Assembly: GCF_000002985.6 (NCBI RefSeq)
Contig: NC_003280.10
Coordinates: 4,770,501 to 4,834,500 of the forward strand
DNA length: 64,000 nt
Source: Caenorhabditis elegans
Lineage: Eukaryota > Nematoda > Chromadorea > Rhabditida > Rhabditidae
Direction of reading: 5' to 3'
Position 1 is the first letter of the stretch. Every line of letters begins with the position of its first letter. Below the pieces are notes generated by a model. That model did no database searches. It was not told the origin of the DNA and worked only from the letters and a program-made list of their open reading frames with translations. Both the position numbers and the translations under genes were made by a program. Positions 48,162 through 61,000 of the stretch are shown here, in pieces.

Positions 48162-50329
48162 TTATTCATTTTCAACAATATCCTCCGGTGGCGGCAATTC
48201 AAATTTCGGAATCCTTTTCAGACACTCGTAAACTTTTCGTTGTAATCGATTGAATGTGAACACGTGATCCTCACATCCGGCAGTTTTCATTCCATTTGTT
48301 AAATAAGCAACTATCAAATCATTTTCAACATCTACTCGAACCATTTGTCCACCAACGCCTGGATGTCCAAATTGCCACGTGTTTAGTGGTGATTTGAAAT
48401 ATGTAAAGCCGTGCTCCTTATTCTGAGGCTCGCCGATGAGATAGTCAAAAGATGTCATTTTTCGAGGATGTTTGATTATCTGAAAAACATGTATGTTTGC
48501 GAAAAATTATATACTTATCAATGGTATTTTTATTTGTTTTAATTTTTTTATAGATTTTAATTGTTTTATTGCTATCAGATCAGTGCTGCATCTTACTCAA
48601 AAAAAAACAAAATTACTCCTTTTTTCCAAAAATAACTTTCATTTTGATTAAAAATTTTCAAAATGTATCAAAATCTTTTTCAAGAGATACTTTTTTGTAA
48701 TTATTCCCAGTTATCATCAAAGGTTAAATGTTCATATTTTAATTCTACAAAGTTGGAACCTTTCAAGTTGGCACAAAATAACTATCCGCCTGCCTTCACG
48801 GCAAGCTACAACTTCTTCGCACCTGCACGCATTGGAGCCGAATTTTTCCCAAATATTAGAAAGTTTTAAGCGACTGACAACTTTCGTGAAGCTGATCCAA
48901 AACTAAACAACTCATCCGTTTTTCCATAAAATATCTCACATCAAAAGTCTCCTTCGAAAGAAGTGTCCCATCAAGAACTAGCTGGTGTAACTGTGCCATT
49001 GCTCTCGCTGACCCAATTCCATTGACTGCAGGCTGCCCAACTACTCTCAAATCACTATTATTAAACATTGTGAAGTCAGATCCATGAAGACTCAGATTCC
49101 GTCTGGCTGCTGCGAACAGGCCACGTGGATTGTAGTAGTATCGAGCTAGTTTCAAGATCGAACGATCATAGGCGATTTCTCGGCTAACAAGAGTTGCAGG
49201 GCACTTGAATAGTCTAGCAAGACGATTCTCTTCATTTGAACACTCTCCGATATGAATATCGATATCTGTAAATTTATTGATTTGATATAAAGAAAGCCCT
49301 AAAGCAGAAAAACTGAGAAATAGCTTACAATGTTTTGTGGCTATTTCATCCTTGAAAAATTGTCCCACAGTTCTTTTCTGTGAATCGACTCTCCGGAAAA
49401 TCTAAAAAACTTTTTTTTAATTTTCAATTCATATTTTCCTAAGTTACCTGATCAGTGAGCCATCCAAATGTAAGTGCGTGATATGCAGTTCGTGTACCCG
49501 GTGCAAAAACGGGCTTTAAGTTCTCAATCATATGAGAAAGCTTGTTATTATCAGTGAGATCTTCTTCTGTGAACTTTACTCCTGGGAAGTATGGAAGGCC
49601 TGCCTTGAAACTTATCAGGAATTTTGATTTAATTTTCAAATAATTTGTTCTTACCGTATGAGAAAGAACCATCTCAATGGTGATATCTTGTTTCCCATTC
49701 TGTCCAAATTCTGGCCAGTATTTCGTGACTTTATCGGAATATTTGAGCAGACCTCTATCGACAAGAATTGCAAAGCATATAGCAGTTACACTTTTCGTGC
49801 AACTGAAGATTGTAGAAATTGTATCCTCTTTCCATTCTTTGCTGAAAATGAAACGTATGTTTATTAAGCAAGGGCGTAGGCAGGCATATACAAAGTGGGG
49901 ACAGGAATAAGGTAGACATGTAATAATCATCAGGTAGACGCGTAGGCAGGCATAAGGCAGACACCCTTATGCCTTCCTGTCTAGTTACCTGCCCATTCGT
50001 CTTCCTACGCGCCTGCCTACATTTCAAAATTGATAAATCTATTAAATTTTTATAGACTGCACATGTCCAATTTCGAATGTGTTTTTTTAACTTTAGAGTA
50101 GCTCGATTTTTTTACATTCGTAGGAAAAAAATTAATACACTCACAAACATTCTTTATCAGCATATCCACCCCAAAGATCAACAATCACTTTTCCCTTATG
50201 AATAACACAAAACGCGGCTCCAGCTTTCTCCCATCCTTCAGTAAAATTCCGGCGAAAAGAGTCACGAACTTCTGAGAATATGTTATCAGTTACCGAACCA
50301 TGAATCGGGATTTCAAGCTTTTGTTTCAT
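48162..50329 (-). CDS. Serine beta-lactamase-like (LACT) protein
   Basis: Six exons: 50329-50145, 49841-49655, 49603-49448, 49401-49329, 49265-48940 and 48479-48162, giving 414 residues in frame. It belongs to the class C beta-lactamase/penicillin-binding-like family: FCVIHKGKVIVDLWGGYAD at the N-terminus, the catalytic SxxK as SCTKS, EMVLSHTAGLPYFPGVKF, YHALTFGWLTDQ, and HPGVGGQMVRVD near the C-terminus where KTG/HxG sits. Animal homologues such as LACTB act as peptidases or esterases rather than on antibiotics. There is no clear signal peptide. The ATG follows a TATTTCAG acceptor. The exon-5 donor (GTGAGA after ETFD) was chosen for phase; the AAG/GCAGG acceptor at 49603 is non-standard. Confidence 0.88.
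49868..50022. repeat. Dispersed GTAGGCAGGC repeat with hairpin potential
   Basis: GCGTAGGCAGGCAT occurs near 49870 and again near 49938, followed by its inverse CCTACGCGCCTGCCTAC near 50006-50020, inside an intron of the beta-lactamase-like gene. Fragments of the same family occur near 1115, 2750, 10480, 13810, 14510, 37140, 41320, 51765 and 52465. Confidence 0.7.
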
Positions 50330-52880
50330 CACCTGAAATATTGTGAAAGCTCAGAAAGAAGTTTATTGTTAGAAACCGGAAACTATAATACTTGAAAGGA
50401 AAATAATCCGCGATTTATGACAATTTATGACGATTTAATATATTCAATCTCTATTATATGTCAGGAATGGGTCAGGAGGAACGAACGACAAACATGGAGA
50501 TATGATTTCAATGGAAATCTTACTTTAAAAAAACTTCAGAAAGGAAGGACCACATTCCTAGAATTCTCATAAAATACCGAGTTAGTCGCTATTCGTTTCA
50601 ATAGATGTCATAAATAATACATTATTATGGTCTTCACTTCTATTTTCCAAGAATTCAAATAAGTTCACAACAAAAGAGAATATAAATTTTCACACTTTTT
50701 CAGGTCGCTCACTCGCTTCTTCAGAAAACGCTTTTTTTATTTAACTTTAAAATGAGCCCTTTAATATTTTTATTTGTGGCATAAAATTTCGACACTATTG
50801 CAAGGCTTGATACTATAACAAAAATATTTTGAAGGTTCTCGAGAAGACAACCCTGATTTTCATATGATATGCTCCTAGAGTTAGCTGAGCAGAACCCCAT
50901 AAATAAATTTTCACCCTTTTCAAAAAATCCAGGTAATATTTCTTCATGGTCCAAAATGTATGTTTTCACTATAAAAGTTGCCAAAAAGTTACCTCCTTTG
51001 AACCTTGTAGTTTTGCCAAAGATCGAGTTTTCAAAATATCAATAGTTCCACCCGAGAGGGTCATAATTTTTTGAAACAAATTTAGAAGTAACTGAACGAA
51101 TTTCACAAATGTTGTCATTTATGTAGTTGTAGGTCAGAATAATGTGACCACGTTCTTCCTTAAGTGGAGGGACAATCATCTGGAACGCAGGAAATACCAG
51201 ATGATTCTGGGAAAACAAAAGGGAAACTGTTTGTCTGCCACCCATTAAGTTTGAATTGAAACAAGTCGGAAAAAAACACAGTGATGAGAAGTAGAAAAAG
51301 ACAATGAGGGGAATTAGGAAAAGGTTGGCGAGAAGACGGATCGGTTAGAGGATGCAGACGTTGGGAACTTGTCTTCTTTTTCGTCTTATGCGAGAGATGG
51401 AGAGGGGGCCAAGGACAGCCAACACTGATTTGTCCTCTTTGACACAGACACACTATTCGGGAATCAAATAAGAGAATGAAAGAGAGAGAGGGATGGATAA
51501 GAAAGTGATGAGTGCTGGATGATACTATCAGTCAATATTATGAAAGTGAAAAAGGACTTTTTTATTTAAAAAAAAGTATGATGTCAAAAACGAGGTGTTC
51601 AGATGAAAAATGCCACCCATGGGGATCAAGCGTGAAAATATAGATAAGATACGAATAGTGGGAAAGATATTGGTCTCATGTGGCTGGGGAGAAATTTCCA
51701 AAAAGTGGAATTCCAAAGAATTAACAAGGCGATCGCACGGAAACTTCCATATATAGAAAACTGTCTGCCTGCCTGCCTACACGCATGCTGACTATCATTC
51801 TTTAGCAAATAACGAGAGGTTTTGAAATATTAGCACTCATCGCACTTTTTTGCCAGACCTATGGGTGAATTACCTGCAACCAAGGTGGTAGGCACAGTAT
51901 CGGAGAGAGACATGGAAGCCTTATGGGAAGTTGATATTAAATAGTGGAGTATATTTTGCTGATTTAAAAAAAAACGTTTGCAAATCTATACCGATTAGAA
52001 TGTCATTCGATTGCTCAATTTTTAATGTTTTCAAATTGAAAACATATATTTATGTAACTCAAATATCATAGTATTTTGCACTATCTGATATGTTTAAAAA
52101 TATTTATACAACTTATATTATACCTTTAAAGTATTTTAATCTCAGACTTCGAGGTTGTGATCTAAATGAAATTAAAACCGGTATTACCTTATAACCTAAA
52201 AATCTGCGTGAATGGTGAAAACGGCATTCGGTTATGTATTCTGTAGCCCCCCATCACGTATAGGCTATACTCTACCGAACCCAATCACAATTGCGCATCC
52301 GTTACGCAACTTTCTAAAGTGTACAAAACCGAATGGCTACGTGATCATTGCGTCACAGTGTACCCGAATAGGTGAAGGAGGGCTGTGAACAGCCCCTGTT
52401 ATAGACAAAAATACAATTTTAGTAAAAATTCAACAGATTGTATATCGTCATGGCGTTGAATTCAGGTAGGCGTGTAGGTAGGCGGCAACGGATAACCAAA
52501 CATTTTTGGAGGTACGGATGCCCAGGCCTAGTTGGAAAGAGTATTTCAGAAAGGAGTGGAAGACTATAGAAGAAATAGAAGAGGCGTTATGTAGCTCTAA
52601 AAATAAAGATTTGTGGCTATACTTTTACAGGCAATACAGGCAATACTTTTATATTAGATGATCAAGTTTTAACTTCGTGAAATTGATACTTGTTCATCAT
52701 GTGTGATGTCAGGGTAGACTCGAGCCAATAGAGAGTGTACACCCAAGTATAGAAAATCTGAGCTTTCGTAGGTATTTTAAAAACTTTTCATAAGTTAAAA
52801 TCTTAATGTTAATATAATAAAATAACAAGTTGTTCGATTCCAAGTAATTTATTCAATGAAACTAGTAGAAGGCATTAAAT
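50330..52880. other. Intergenic region between LACT-like and phosphatase-like genes
   Basis: No exon chain found. Contains CTGCCTGCCTGCC at 51765 and an element-like stretch at about 52200-52420 with inverted words (CATTCGGTTA... / ...ACCGAATGGC) and GGGCTGTGAACAGCCCC near 52381-52397. Confidence 0.45.
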
Positions 52881-54605
52881 CTATTTTCCTTCCTTTTCAA
52901 TCACGATTTCTTCCATTGTTGGACTTCTCAGCTGGGGCTCTGATGGCTCAATACACATATTGTAGCCAAAATCCTTGGAGATTGCAGGCAAAATTGAATC
53001 CATTTGGGCTGCATAATGTGACGGCATTGCTGAGAACCGAATCTGAAAATGATCTCATTTCATAATCCGAAAAAAAGTGTATGCTCACCTTGATAAACTT
53101 CATGACCGTTGCAATTGAGTGAAGAAAATGAAGAAGTTGCGTCATTGCAAGCGCCTTTTGACTACGCATTTGACGGAATAAAACATCAAACTGAAATATT
53201 TTTGAATGATTGATGTACAGAAAACTATTAAACTCACATTAACTTCCACTTGTCTTGTCAACAATGTGCACATTGCATCCACGAAAACCAATTCTGCCGA
53301 TTGGTTGACTCCCGTCTCACATTGAACAACCACTGGAGCTTGACTCTTCTTCTTTCCAATCTTCTTAACAAGATTCAGCACTACTTTTGAACTTGCTGGA
53401 ACCATATTCTTTGTCCAATGAGGATAATGGTACAGACGAACTGATCGGCGTTCCTCATTGTCCGCTTGAACCACCAATTCGAACTTGTACTCTTTGCATC
53501 CGTATTTCGTCTTTGGCTGAGTGACGGTCTTGCAATAAACGAAGAATTGTCCAAAATTGTTGAATGTTTCTGGTTTGTTTGGGTAGTACATCGGATACAC
53601 GTTGGGGTTGCTGGCAGACGATGAACTGGTGAGGGAGACGATTGTCTCAACCTTCTGATCCGCGACCATCGCCCAAAAGTCGTTGAGTGTTCCAGGAAGT
53701 GGATGTTGCGTAGTTATGTAGGTTTTCTTGAGATGGTCAAACATTATATGATTCGCATGAATATAATATACAATGTTTGGATCCGCCAATTTGACCCTGG
53801 TGTCATCAATGCAAGGCACATCCTTTCTCTGATTCTTGAAAGTGTTTCCGTGGAATGCATCCGATCTTGAAGTTGGTGCAATATTCATGAGGTGGTTCGA
53901 GAAGAAGGTGCTGAGTGTCGTTCCATTTTCTGAAATACTAATTTGAGATCAGGAGAAGAAGCATGTGGCATTATAACATAGGGGTTGCGAGTTCTGGGAA
54001 TGCTTTAAAATTAAAGAAACATAAACTGACAAAAATTTTAAATGTTCTCATCGATAATTCTAGAGCAAAATCCCAGTTTGCACAACTCCTTAGAATATAT
54101 TAATTTATCAAACTTCTTACCAATGAACGCAACTTGATCCATGAATTTGATATACTTCTGCCCAGCAACATCCTCATCCTCCGTCTCAGTAGTTGTCGTC
54201 TTCCAATTAGTCTTTTCCAATTCTTGTTGTGCACGTGGAGTTGGTGCCCTCAGATGCTTCATCACCTCGTTTAGATTTTCTCCGGCCTTTTTCCTACCAA
54301 ATCCAGCTGGAGATTTGTCATTTCCCGGGCTTTTGGCAACAGGGATCAACTGGGCATTCGGGCTTGCCGCATTCTTTTTCTTTTTGGAAGTCTTCCGAAC
54401 TACCTTCTTGCTTGAGTGATTTTTCTTTTTGGAGTTTCCACGAGCTTTCCTGCTTCCTTGATCCTTTTTCTTCGAATCCGTTTGACCTTTCTTGCTACCT
54501 TGATTATTGTCCTGGCCAGTTTTTTCGGGAAGAGTTCTGAAATAACTCAATTGAATTGGTTGAAGAAAAAAAAATCTAAACTCACAGTTCATTGTTCTTG
54601 TCCAT
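52881..54605 (-). CDS. Protein tyrosine phosphatase-like pseudoenzyme
   Basis: Five exons: 54605-54586, 54536-54121, 53929-53238, 53190-53089 and 53042-52881, giving 463 residues. The N-terminal 120 residues are Lys/Ser/Asn/Gln rich (SKKKDQGSRKARGNSKKKNH). A PTP domain follows at about 120-450: FHGNTFKNQRKDVPCIDDTRVKL, YIHANHIMFDHLKKTYITTQHPLPGTLNDFW (usually YINAN...YIATQGPLPNT...FW), and RSVRLYHYPHW. The active-site loop reads VVVQCETGVNQSAEL. The Cys is present (about residue 349), but the preceding His is Gln and the CX5R Arg is Gln; the WPD loop reads HWTK. Dephosphorylation is therefore unlikely, and phosphotyrosine binding or scaffolding is inferred. Worms have many sperm-enriched PTPs of this kind. 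Divergent from msp at 54914. Confidence 0.9.
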
Positions 54606-54836
54606 AACGACGTTTAAAATTTTGAGAGATTTGAATTTTCGTCTCGTAAAAGTTAAGCAATAAATTAATCGAACGGTATTATTGTTGGCATAAAGTTCAC
54701 ACGTAGCGAAGTGTGGATTTTTAATCAATTTGTTTTAATTTTTTGGCACGTCCCGTTTTGACAGTTCATTAATGTATCTTTTTAATATTTTCTCGTGATC
54801 TCCTATATTTGGATGAACTTTGAGATCTAGGACAGT

Positions 54837-54857
54837 GATAAGGATTTGCATAAATAG
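54837..54857 (+). promoter_or_regulatory. msp promoter core
   Basis: GATAAG at 54837-54842 and TAAATAG at 54851-54857, as in the other two msp loci, about 60-75 b before the ATG at 54914. It lies in the 308 b shared with the divergent phosphatase-like gene. Confidence 0.8.
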
Positions 54858-54913
54858 AGAAGGTTTTATCATAATCTTCACTGTGAGTTTTCTCACTCTA
54901 CAAAGAAGTCGCG

Positions 54914-55297
54914 ATGGCCCAATCCGTCCCACCAGGAGATATCCAGACCCAGCCGGGTACGAAGATCGTCTTCAATGCACCATACGACGACAAGCACACC
55001 TACCACATTAAGGTGATCAATTCATCTGCTCGCCGTATTGGATATGGAATCAAGACCACCAATATGAAGAGACTTGGAGTTGATCCACCATGTGGAGTTT
55101 TGGACCCAAAGGAAGCTGTTCTTCTTGCTGTTTCCTGCGATGCCTTCGCTTTCGGACAGGAGGACACTAACAACGACCGTATTACTGTTGAGTGGACCAA
55201 CACCCCGGATGGAGCTGCTAAGCAATTCCGCCGTGAGTGGTTCCAAGGAGACGGCATGGTTCGTCGTAAGAACCTCCCAATTGAGTACAACCCATAG
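54914..55297 (+). CDS. msp-40: Major sperm protein (MSP), 127 aa, single exon
   Basis: An intact intronless 127-codon [20 protein letters not shown] through [11 protein letters not shown], with Lys at residue 103. Role as for the other msp: it polymerises into filaments in amoeboid sperm and signals to oocytes. The N-terminus begins MAQSVPPGD after a short leader; AATAAA lies 25 b after the stop at about 55322. The symbol rests on memory that the msp gene near tbck-1 and rig-6 is msp-40. MSP paralogues are nearly identical in sequence, so the number cannot be proven from the gene alone. The MSP identity itself is certain. Confidence 0.93.
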   Translation: MAQSVPPGDIQTQPGTKIVFNAPYDDKHTYHIKVINSSARRIGYGIKTTNMKRLGVDPPCGVLDPKEAVLLAVSCDAFAFGQEDTNNDRITVEWTNTPDGAAKQFRREWFQGDGMVRRKNLPIEYNP

Positions 55298-55397
55298 AGC
55301 CCTCGTTGGTTTTTTGTCGTTCAATAAATGAATTTTGAAAGCTCGTTGTTTTTTTTGGTGGTTTTGGTGGAATGGCCAAATTTGGTGGAATGGAGGC

Positions 55398-55450
55398 CAC
55401 TTTCCAATCGAGTACAGCCCAAAGAAGGCTTTTTATTTCAATAAAGCTTT
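55398..55450 (+). pseudogene. Relic of an msp 3' end
   Basis: TTTCCAATCGAGTACAGCCC reads as FPIEYSP, matching the MSP C-terminus LPIEYNP. It is followed by TTTCAATAAAGC like the msp 3' UTR. It lies about 100 b past the intact msp stop, as the similar relic does at the 15 kb locus. Confidence 0.5.
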
Positions 55451-56021
55451 TTTGAGAAAATGATGTTTTAGTTGTAACTCTCAGTCTTTGCATCATTCGC
55501 AACTTACGACGTGCGACTTCCTTCAATTTTCCGTTTTTAGAGAGATACAGAAAACTGTAGCTATTCGTCTAGATTGGCTCGTATACGTTTCCCCAGTACA
55601 TCTCAGAAGTTACCGGAAACCTTATGCTCATTTGGATTTCTCTCTAGAGTTGATTCATGAGAAAATGATTTTTTCTCCAGTTGTTCAAAATCTTCATTAT
55701 AATTCAACGATTTCCAGTTTTTCGTAGGCGCAGCAAACGGTCATATTCTGATAATTTTGAATGCGAGAGAGCTCAAAAGACATATGCAATGTTACCGTTC
55801 AAGTATCAAAAATTTTGAGAACAACATTGCAAAATGTTTCAATTACAAGCTAACTTTCAGGATAATTTTTAATGGCGGATTTCACTTTAATCGAAAAGTT
55901 TGAATACTTCTAGAACATACACACTTTAAAACGTTTTAAGTCATGTGTAAAATATATTTATTAAATAGAAAAATGTAAGCTTTCGAATAAAATAAAGAAA
56001 TAAATATCTTTTAAAGTAATT
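55451..56021. other. Intergenic between msp and F-box gene
   Basis: No gene or repeat supported. Confidence 0.4.
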
Positions 56022-57288
56022 TTAAATCCAAACAAACATATTAACATAAACTCGTTCAAAATGATCTCCGGGTGTATTATGATCAAACGTAAGAGTTGCA
56101 CATGTACCATCCAGTCGTTTAATATCCATTCCTCCTCGGACTTCCTCCATTTTTGAATTTCCGTAAACAATCGAATTGAAGAATGATGTTTTAAAATTCC
56201 GTATTCGATTGTCTGGAGAAGTGACATATTCAATATGTTTTAATATTTGTTGAATTCCTTCTTCTTTTGAACCTGCCACATCCATCGAGAATCTTTCCAA
56301 TTGTGAATTTGAACCATTGATCCAGTGTTTCAGAAATAAATTCATATCAAATGAGCTAATTGGGCCGAAAACTTGTAAATATATGCAATTTAAAATCAAT
56401 AAATCGGTGAGTGGTATTGAGTCTTCTAGAGAAAGATAACTCAGATTTTTTGATACAATTTCTTTAAATTTCTCTAATTTTGAGAAATACGAACTATCGA
56501 AATTAAATGAGATCTGTTCAGTCAGTGATAATAAGTCTGGCAAACTTTGAGAAGAAAATGGTGGGCAACTAAGAGAACATCTTCTTATTGCCCCAATTTC
56601 AAAATCTTTGAAATCAGTAAACACCGAATAAAAATCAAAGTTATGTCGCCAGAATAAAATCGTATCTATCTTATTTGTATGAAAAAGTTTAAAAATGTGA
56701 TGAATACACTCTTTAGGTCCTAATTGTGGCATTTCCCAAGAAGATTCATCCTCTGGTAAATAGGGTTGATCTAGTGGTACGAAGTCATTACTGAGCACTA
56801 ATTCAATCAAGCCGGGCATATTTTGGAAGGGAGGGCCTATTCTTTGATAGTTTAATGCTCCGGGTATACGAAATATATCAGTTAGGAAGTATATACTCAT
56901 GTCACGGTGTTCATCGGTTCTAATAATGATTACTACTTCGGAATCCAATCTTATACTAACACGGGCTTTTATGTTTAGACGTTCTATTAAACTATTCGTT
57001 TTCTTGGAGATGAACGAGAGTGTGAATCTGAAAAAAAAATTTAATTTCTGCAGCCCCCAAAATCAAATCAACTTTGCATATGTACCTGCAAAGCTACAGG
57101 AATGAGTAGGTACTTTGGTTGTAATGAAATTCAAAAAATCGAATTAAAAGTGCAAATTTTAAAGGTTTTGTGACTGAATAATAATATTGAGAACAAACTT
57201 ACAGATTCAAGGGTGTCATAATTCGAAGTGTTTTTTGAAGTGATCTAGAAGGCAATTGTAGAATTGGAAATGCATTTAATTCTTCCAT
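56022..57288 (-). CDS. F-box protein with FBA_2 domain
   Basis: Exons 57288-57203 and 57027-56022 give 363 residues. The N-terminal F-box reads FPILQLPSRSLQKTLRIM, then LNLFTLSFISKKTNSLIERL across the intron. The remainder is the F-box-associated type 2 domain: RCSLSCPPFSSQSLPDLL, TDLLILNC, MNLFLKHWINGSNSQLERFS (the family's L-x-F-L-K-x-W block), RIRNF and GGMDIKRLDGTCATLTFD, ending FVWI. Such proteins are substrate receptors of SCF ubiquitin ligases; this nematode family is large, fast-evolving and mostly uncharacterised. No upstream exon is needed: the ATG precedes the F-box directly. Numbered fbxb symbol not assignable. Confidence 0.88.
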
Positions 57289-58059
57289 TTTTACTGATGA
57301 ATAGGAAATAGAATAGAGACAGAAGACGTTATATTATTGATTTGTCGAAAAGGTTCACCCTCTGCTCATGTGCCTGCACTTAATGGTGCAATATGAGATG
57401 GTGTATTTTGGACAGCTGTTGATGACATCTCTTCAACGGTGTAAAAATATGATGCTGAAGTGACCCGTAAATTATTATGTTGCAAAAATATCATCATTAA
57501 AACGTTTAAGTAATAAATAACTTGCTAACAATTTAAAATAACAAATTTATACCTACAGTAAGAAAAACTTAATCTTCATGGTCATGATGCAGTCCTACAT
57601 AATTTATTGATTTTTTATGTCAAATTTTATTTATTTGGTTACTGCATGAAAATGAATGAACTTTTAAAATTATTATTGTCATTTGAAAAATCATAATATA
57701 CTTGCTGAAATTGCAAGTACGGTTGGCAAAAAAAATAAAATTTGAACACCCGCGCATTTTTGTGTCTGCACTGTGTTTGCGGACAAAACACCTTCACTTT
57801 ATATTTTGACGACAATTTTGACGAATTTTATTTTTTTATTTTCAACATCAAATTTAGAGTAATTTTTAACTTAATTTTAATATAAAATTCAATTTGTGGA
57901 ATATTAAAGTCAAAAATACTCATTTTGAAGGCAAATCCAACATCGACTTTGTTATTTAACATCTCATCTATATACATATGTGCGATTGTTTACGTATTTT
58001 TGTTTATTTTGAACCAAACCTAGGCTTCTCATTTTCTTCCAAATCAAAACTTTTTCAGA
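57289..58059. other. Divergent promoter region of F-box gene and tbck-1
   Basis: Very AT-rich. Ends in CTTTTTCAGA/ATG, a trans-splice-like acceptor at the tbck-1 start. No gene supported. Confidence 0.5.
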
Positions 58060-61000
58060 ATGGGTAGTTTTCCAAACTTCGGAGCATTCATACTTCGAGC
58101 ACAAGAGAAAGACGGAAGAACTTGTATAAATGGCTTACCGGTCGCTTCTCCAGCCAAACAAATGCTCGGAAGGTAATATAAATATCAAGCTGAAACGAAT
58201 TACGCTAGTTTTTTTTTAGATTTCCATATTTGCAATCTCTTCAACATGATAATCTATCGGTTTACCTTCATTTCTCTGAAACCGTTATTGGTAAGGTGGA
58301 CATTTTTAAATATTTAATTCAAAAAATAGTTTTTCAGCTCGCGATTTGGTTATTGTCGTGATGGAGCATTACACTATGAATCTTGAAGATATATTGAAAA
58401 CTGGAAATTTAAAAGATGAAAGTTTAAACAATAATTTCTACTCTGAAATATCATCAGCACTCGATTATCTACATACACGAAATATTGTACACGGATTTCT
58501 TCATCTTAATTCAATATATATCACCGATCGTAAAAATCAGAAATTATCAGTGAAACTTTCTGGATATGGACTACCGTTCGTGAAATTAACTTAAATTATT
58601 TATCTTAAGGAAAATTTCAGGTTTTTAACAAATTACGGTAAGGATACCGCTTCATCGATAAAATTTGGCGCATTTTTGGCTCCGGAGAGAATATTGAATG
58701 ATGAGGATTCTTTATTTGCCGCCACTTATCAATCAGATGTTTGGGAATTGGGATTTATTATTTTACAAATTTATTTGGTTTGCTTTTTTTGTTTGGGGCT
58801 TTTCAATAAATTGGTCTTTTTCAGGGAATCTCACTGGAAGCCGAAGTTACTGAGACGGAATACTTGGAAATACTCAATAAATACTACACAGATGATCAGG
58901 AGAAGCTTAGCACTGTCATGGAGGATCTTATTCAACTATTAGCTGATAAAAAGCGACTACCATATCACAAAAAATGTGAATGGGTAATTATTTATATTAA
59001 TATTATAGAAGGAATATTTAATAAAATTCTGTATTTTTTCAGCTGGAAGCAATTATTCGGAAATGTCTTCAAATGTGCTGCTCCAAACGATGTTCTATAA
59101 CAGAAGTGGCTGCTGAGATTGAAATAAATATTAATGGAGTGAAGAATAACAATAATAAATATGAATATAAAGTGAAAACGGTGGAAGAAATGCGTGCAGC
59201 CGTTAGAAAAGAAGTAGCAGATAATAATGATGGATTTGAAAAGTTATCAGTTGAAAATTCATTTTATTTATGGAAAACCTGCGGATCAACACCGGAAATA
59301 ATTTTGCTCAAGAAAGGAATAATACAGAATCATGCTCCAATATCATCTTATCCAACAGTTCGATTTGATGATTTTTTACGATTAGATTCAGGAGTTGATA
59401 GTCAATCAACTTTTGAATATGGGGTTTTTGATCTGCCGAGTAAGAAAACTTTGACTGTGAGTAAATAATACTTCAGCAAAAAAAAAGAAACAATTTAATT
59501 TTTCAGCGAAAAGAAACCGGTCAGAGGGTGTCTGCACGAATGTTTCACAAAATTGGCATTCTAGAGGACAAGGATCTTCTGAACGGAAATATTCTCTATG
59601 AAACAGCTTCAAATATGCTCACAGTTGATCATCTTTTGAATGCTTCGGCAGTTTTTGGAATATCCTCGATTATATCTCGACTTACAAATATTGGTGTCAT
59701 TCCTACCCAAAGAGCCGATGGTAAGTAATATTACACATTCGCGAAATAATGTGATCTTCGAGTCCCGAATACGGTACCTGGTCTCGAAACGATCGTAATT
59801 TCGCAGAGTTTCTTGATATTTTGGGTGTTCTTTAAATATTTTTTGTGCCAAAAAAACTATAAATATCTGTGTTATTAATTTTGACAAAATATGATGCTTT
59901 TATTTTTTTAATTATTCGATTTTATCTGAAAAAAACTTGCTGCGGTTACGGTAGCTGCGAAATTTCAATCCTGTCGAGACCACGTACCGTATCTTTATCT
60001 CAAAAATTGCGATTTTTCCCAATTTCATAATAATATTCGAGAATATTTTCAGTCTGGTGCACACTATTGGATATAAACGAAACAAAATGGCGTGATTATC
60101 TGAATCTTGATGTTCTCGCATCACATTCCAGTGATCGTCAGCTTGAAGTGGATATTCCACGTTGTCATCAATATGATAGTTACATGACAACTCCAGCAAT
60201 TCAAGAATCACTTCGAAAAGTTCTGAAAGGATGGCAAATTGTCACGGAATCTCAACATTTTGTCTATTGGCAAGGATGTGACAGTTTGGCAACTCCATTT
60301 TTATTAGCGAATATGAGTAAACCTCGTAAGTTTTTTATTAAATTAATTTTTAAAAAATAGATATTTTCAGATGTAGCATTCGCCTGTTTCAAAGAATTCA
60401 CATATCGATATTGTCATAAATTTTATTTGAAAGATAATTCGGAAGTGATCAAAGGTGAGTTTTTGAGCAGTAAAGGAAAATCAATATTAAAAAAAAATAA
60501 ATCTGTAAAAATTCGAAAAATCAAACAATTTTTGTTGATTTTTTGAATAATTTTCCCTCAAAATTTTACGCTTTTCGCCTAAAAAAATACGGTACCTGGT
60601 CTCTTCTCGAAGCAACAGAATTTCTTCAATGAAAAGGAGTGTGTGCCTTTGAGGAGTACTGTAGTTCTTAACTTCTGGTTACAGGGTTTTCTTCGATGAT
60701 TCATAAGTTTCCACTAATGACTTCAGAATTTAATTAAACATAGGATTCAAAAAACACATCAAACTTTGAAAAATAAATCAGAGAAAAAAACGAAAATTCC
60801 GCAGCAACGAGAAGTTGAAAACTACAGTACTCCTTGATGAAGATTTGTCGCTTCAAGACCCGTTACCGTACTTTTGGAGGAAAGTTTCGCATCTTAAACT
60901 TTCCCTATTGAAAAAACATTGAATTCAAAAATATTCTGCTGAAAATTCTGCCAATTTCAGAATATCTTGGCATCTTCTATCATCTCGTTGCATACACAGA

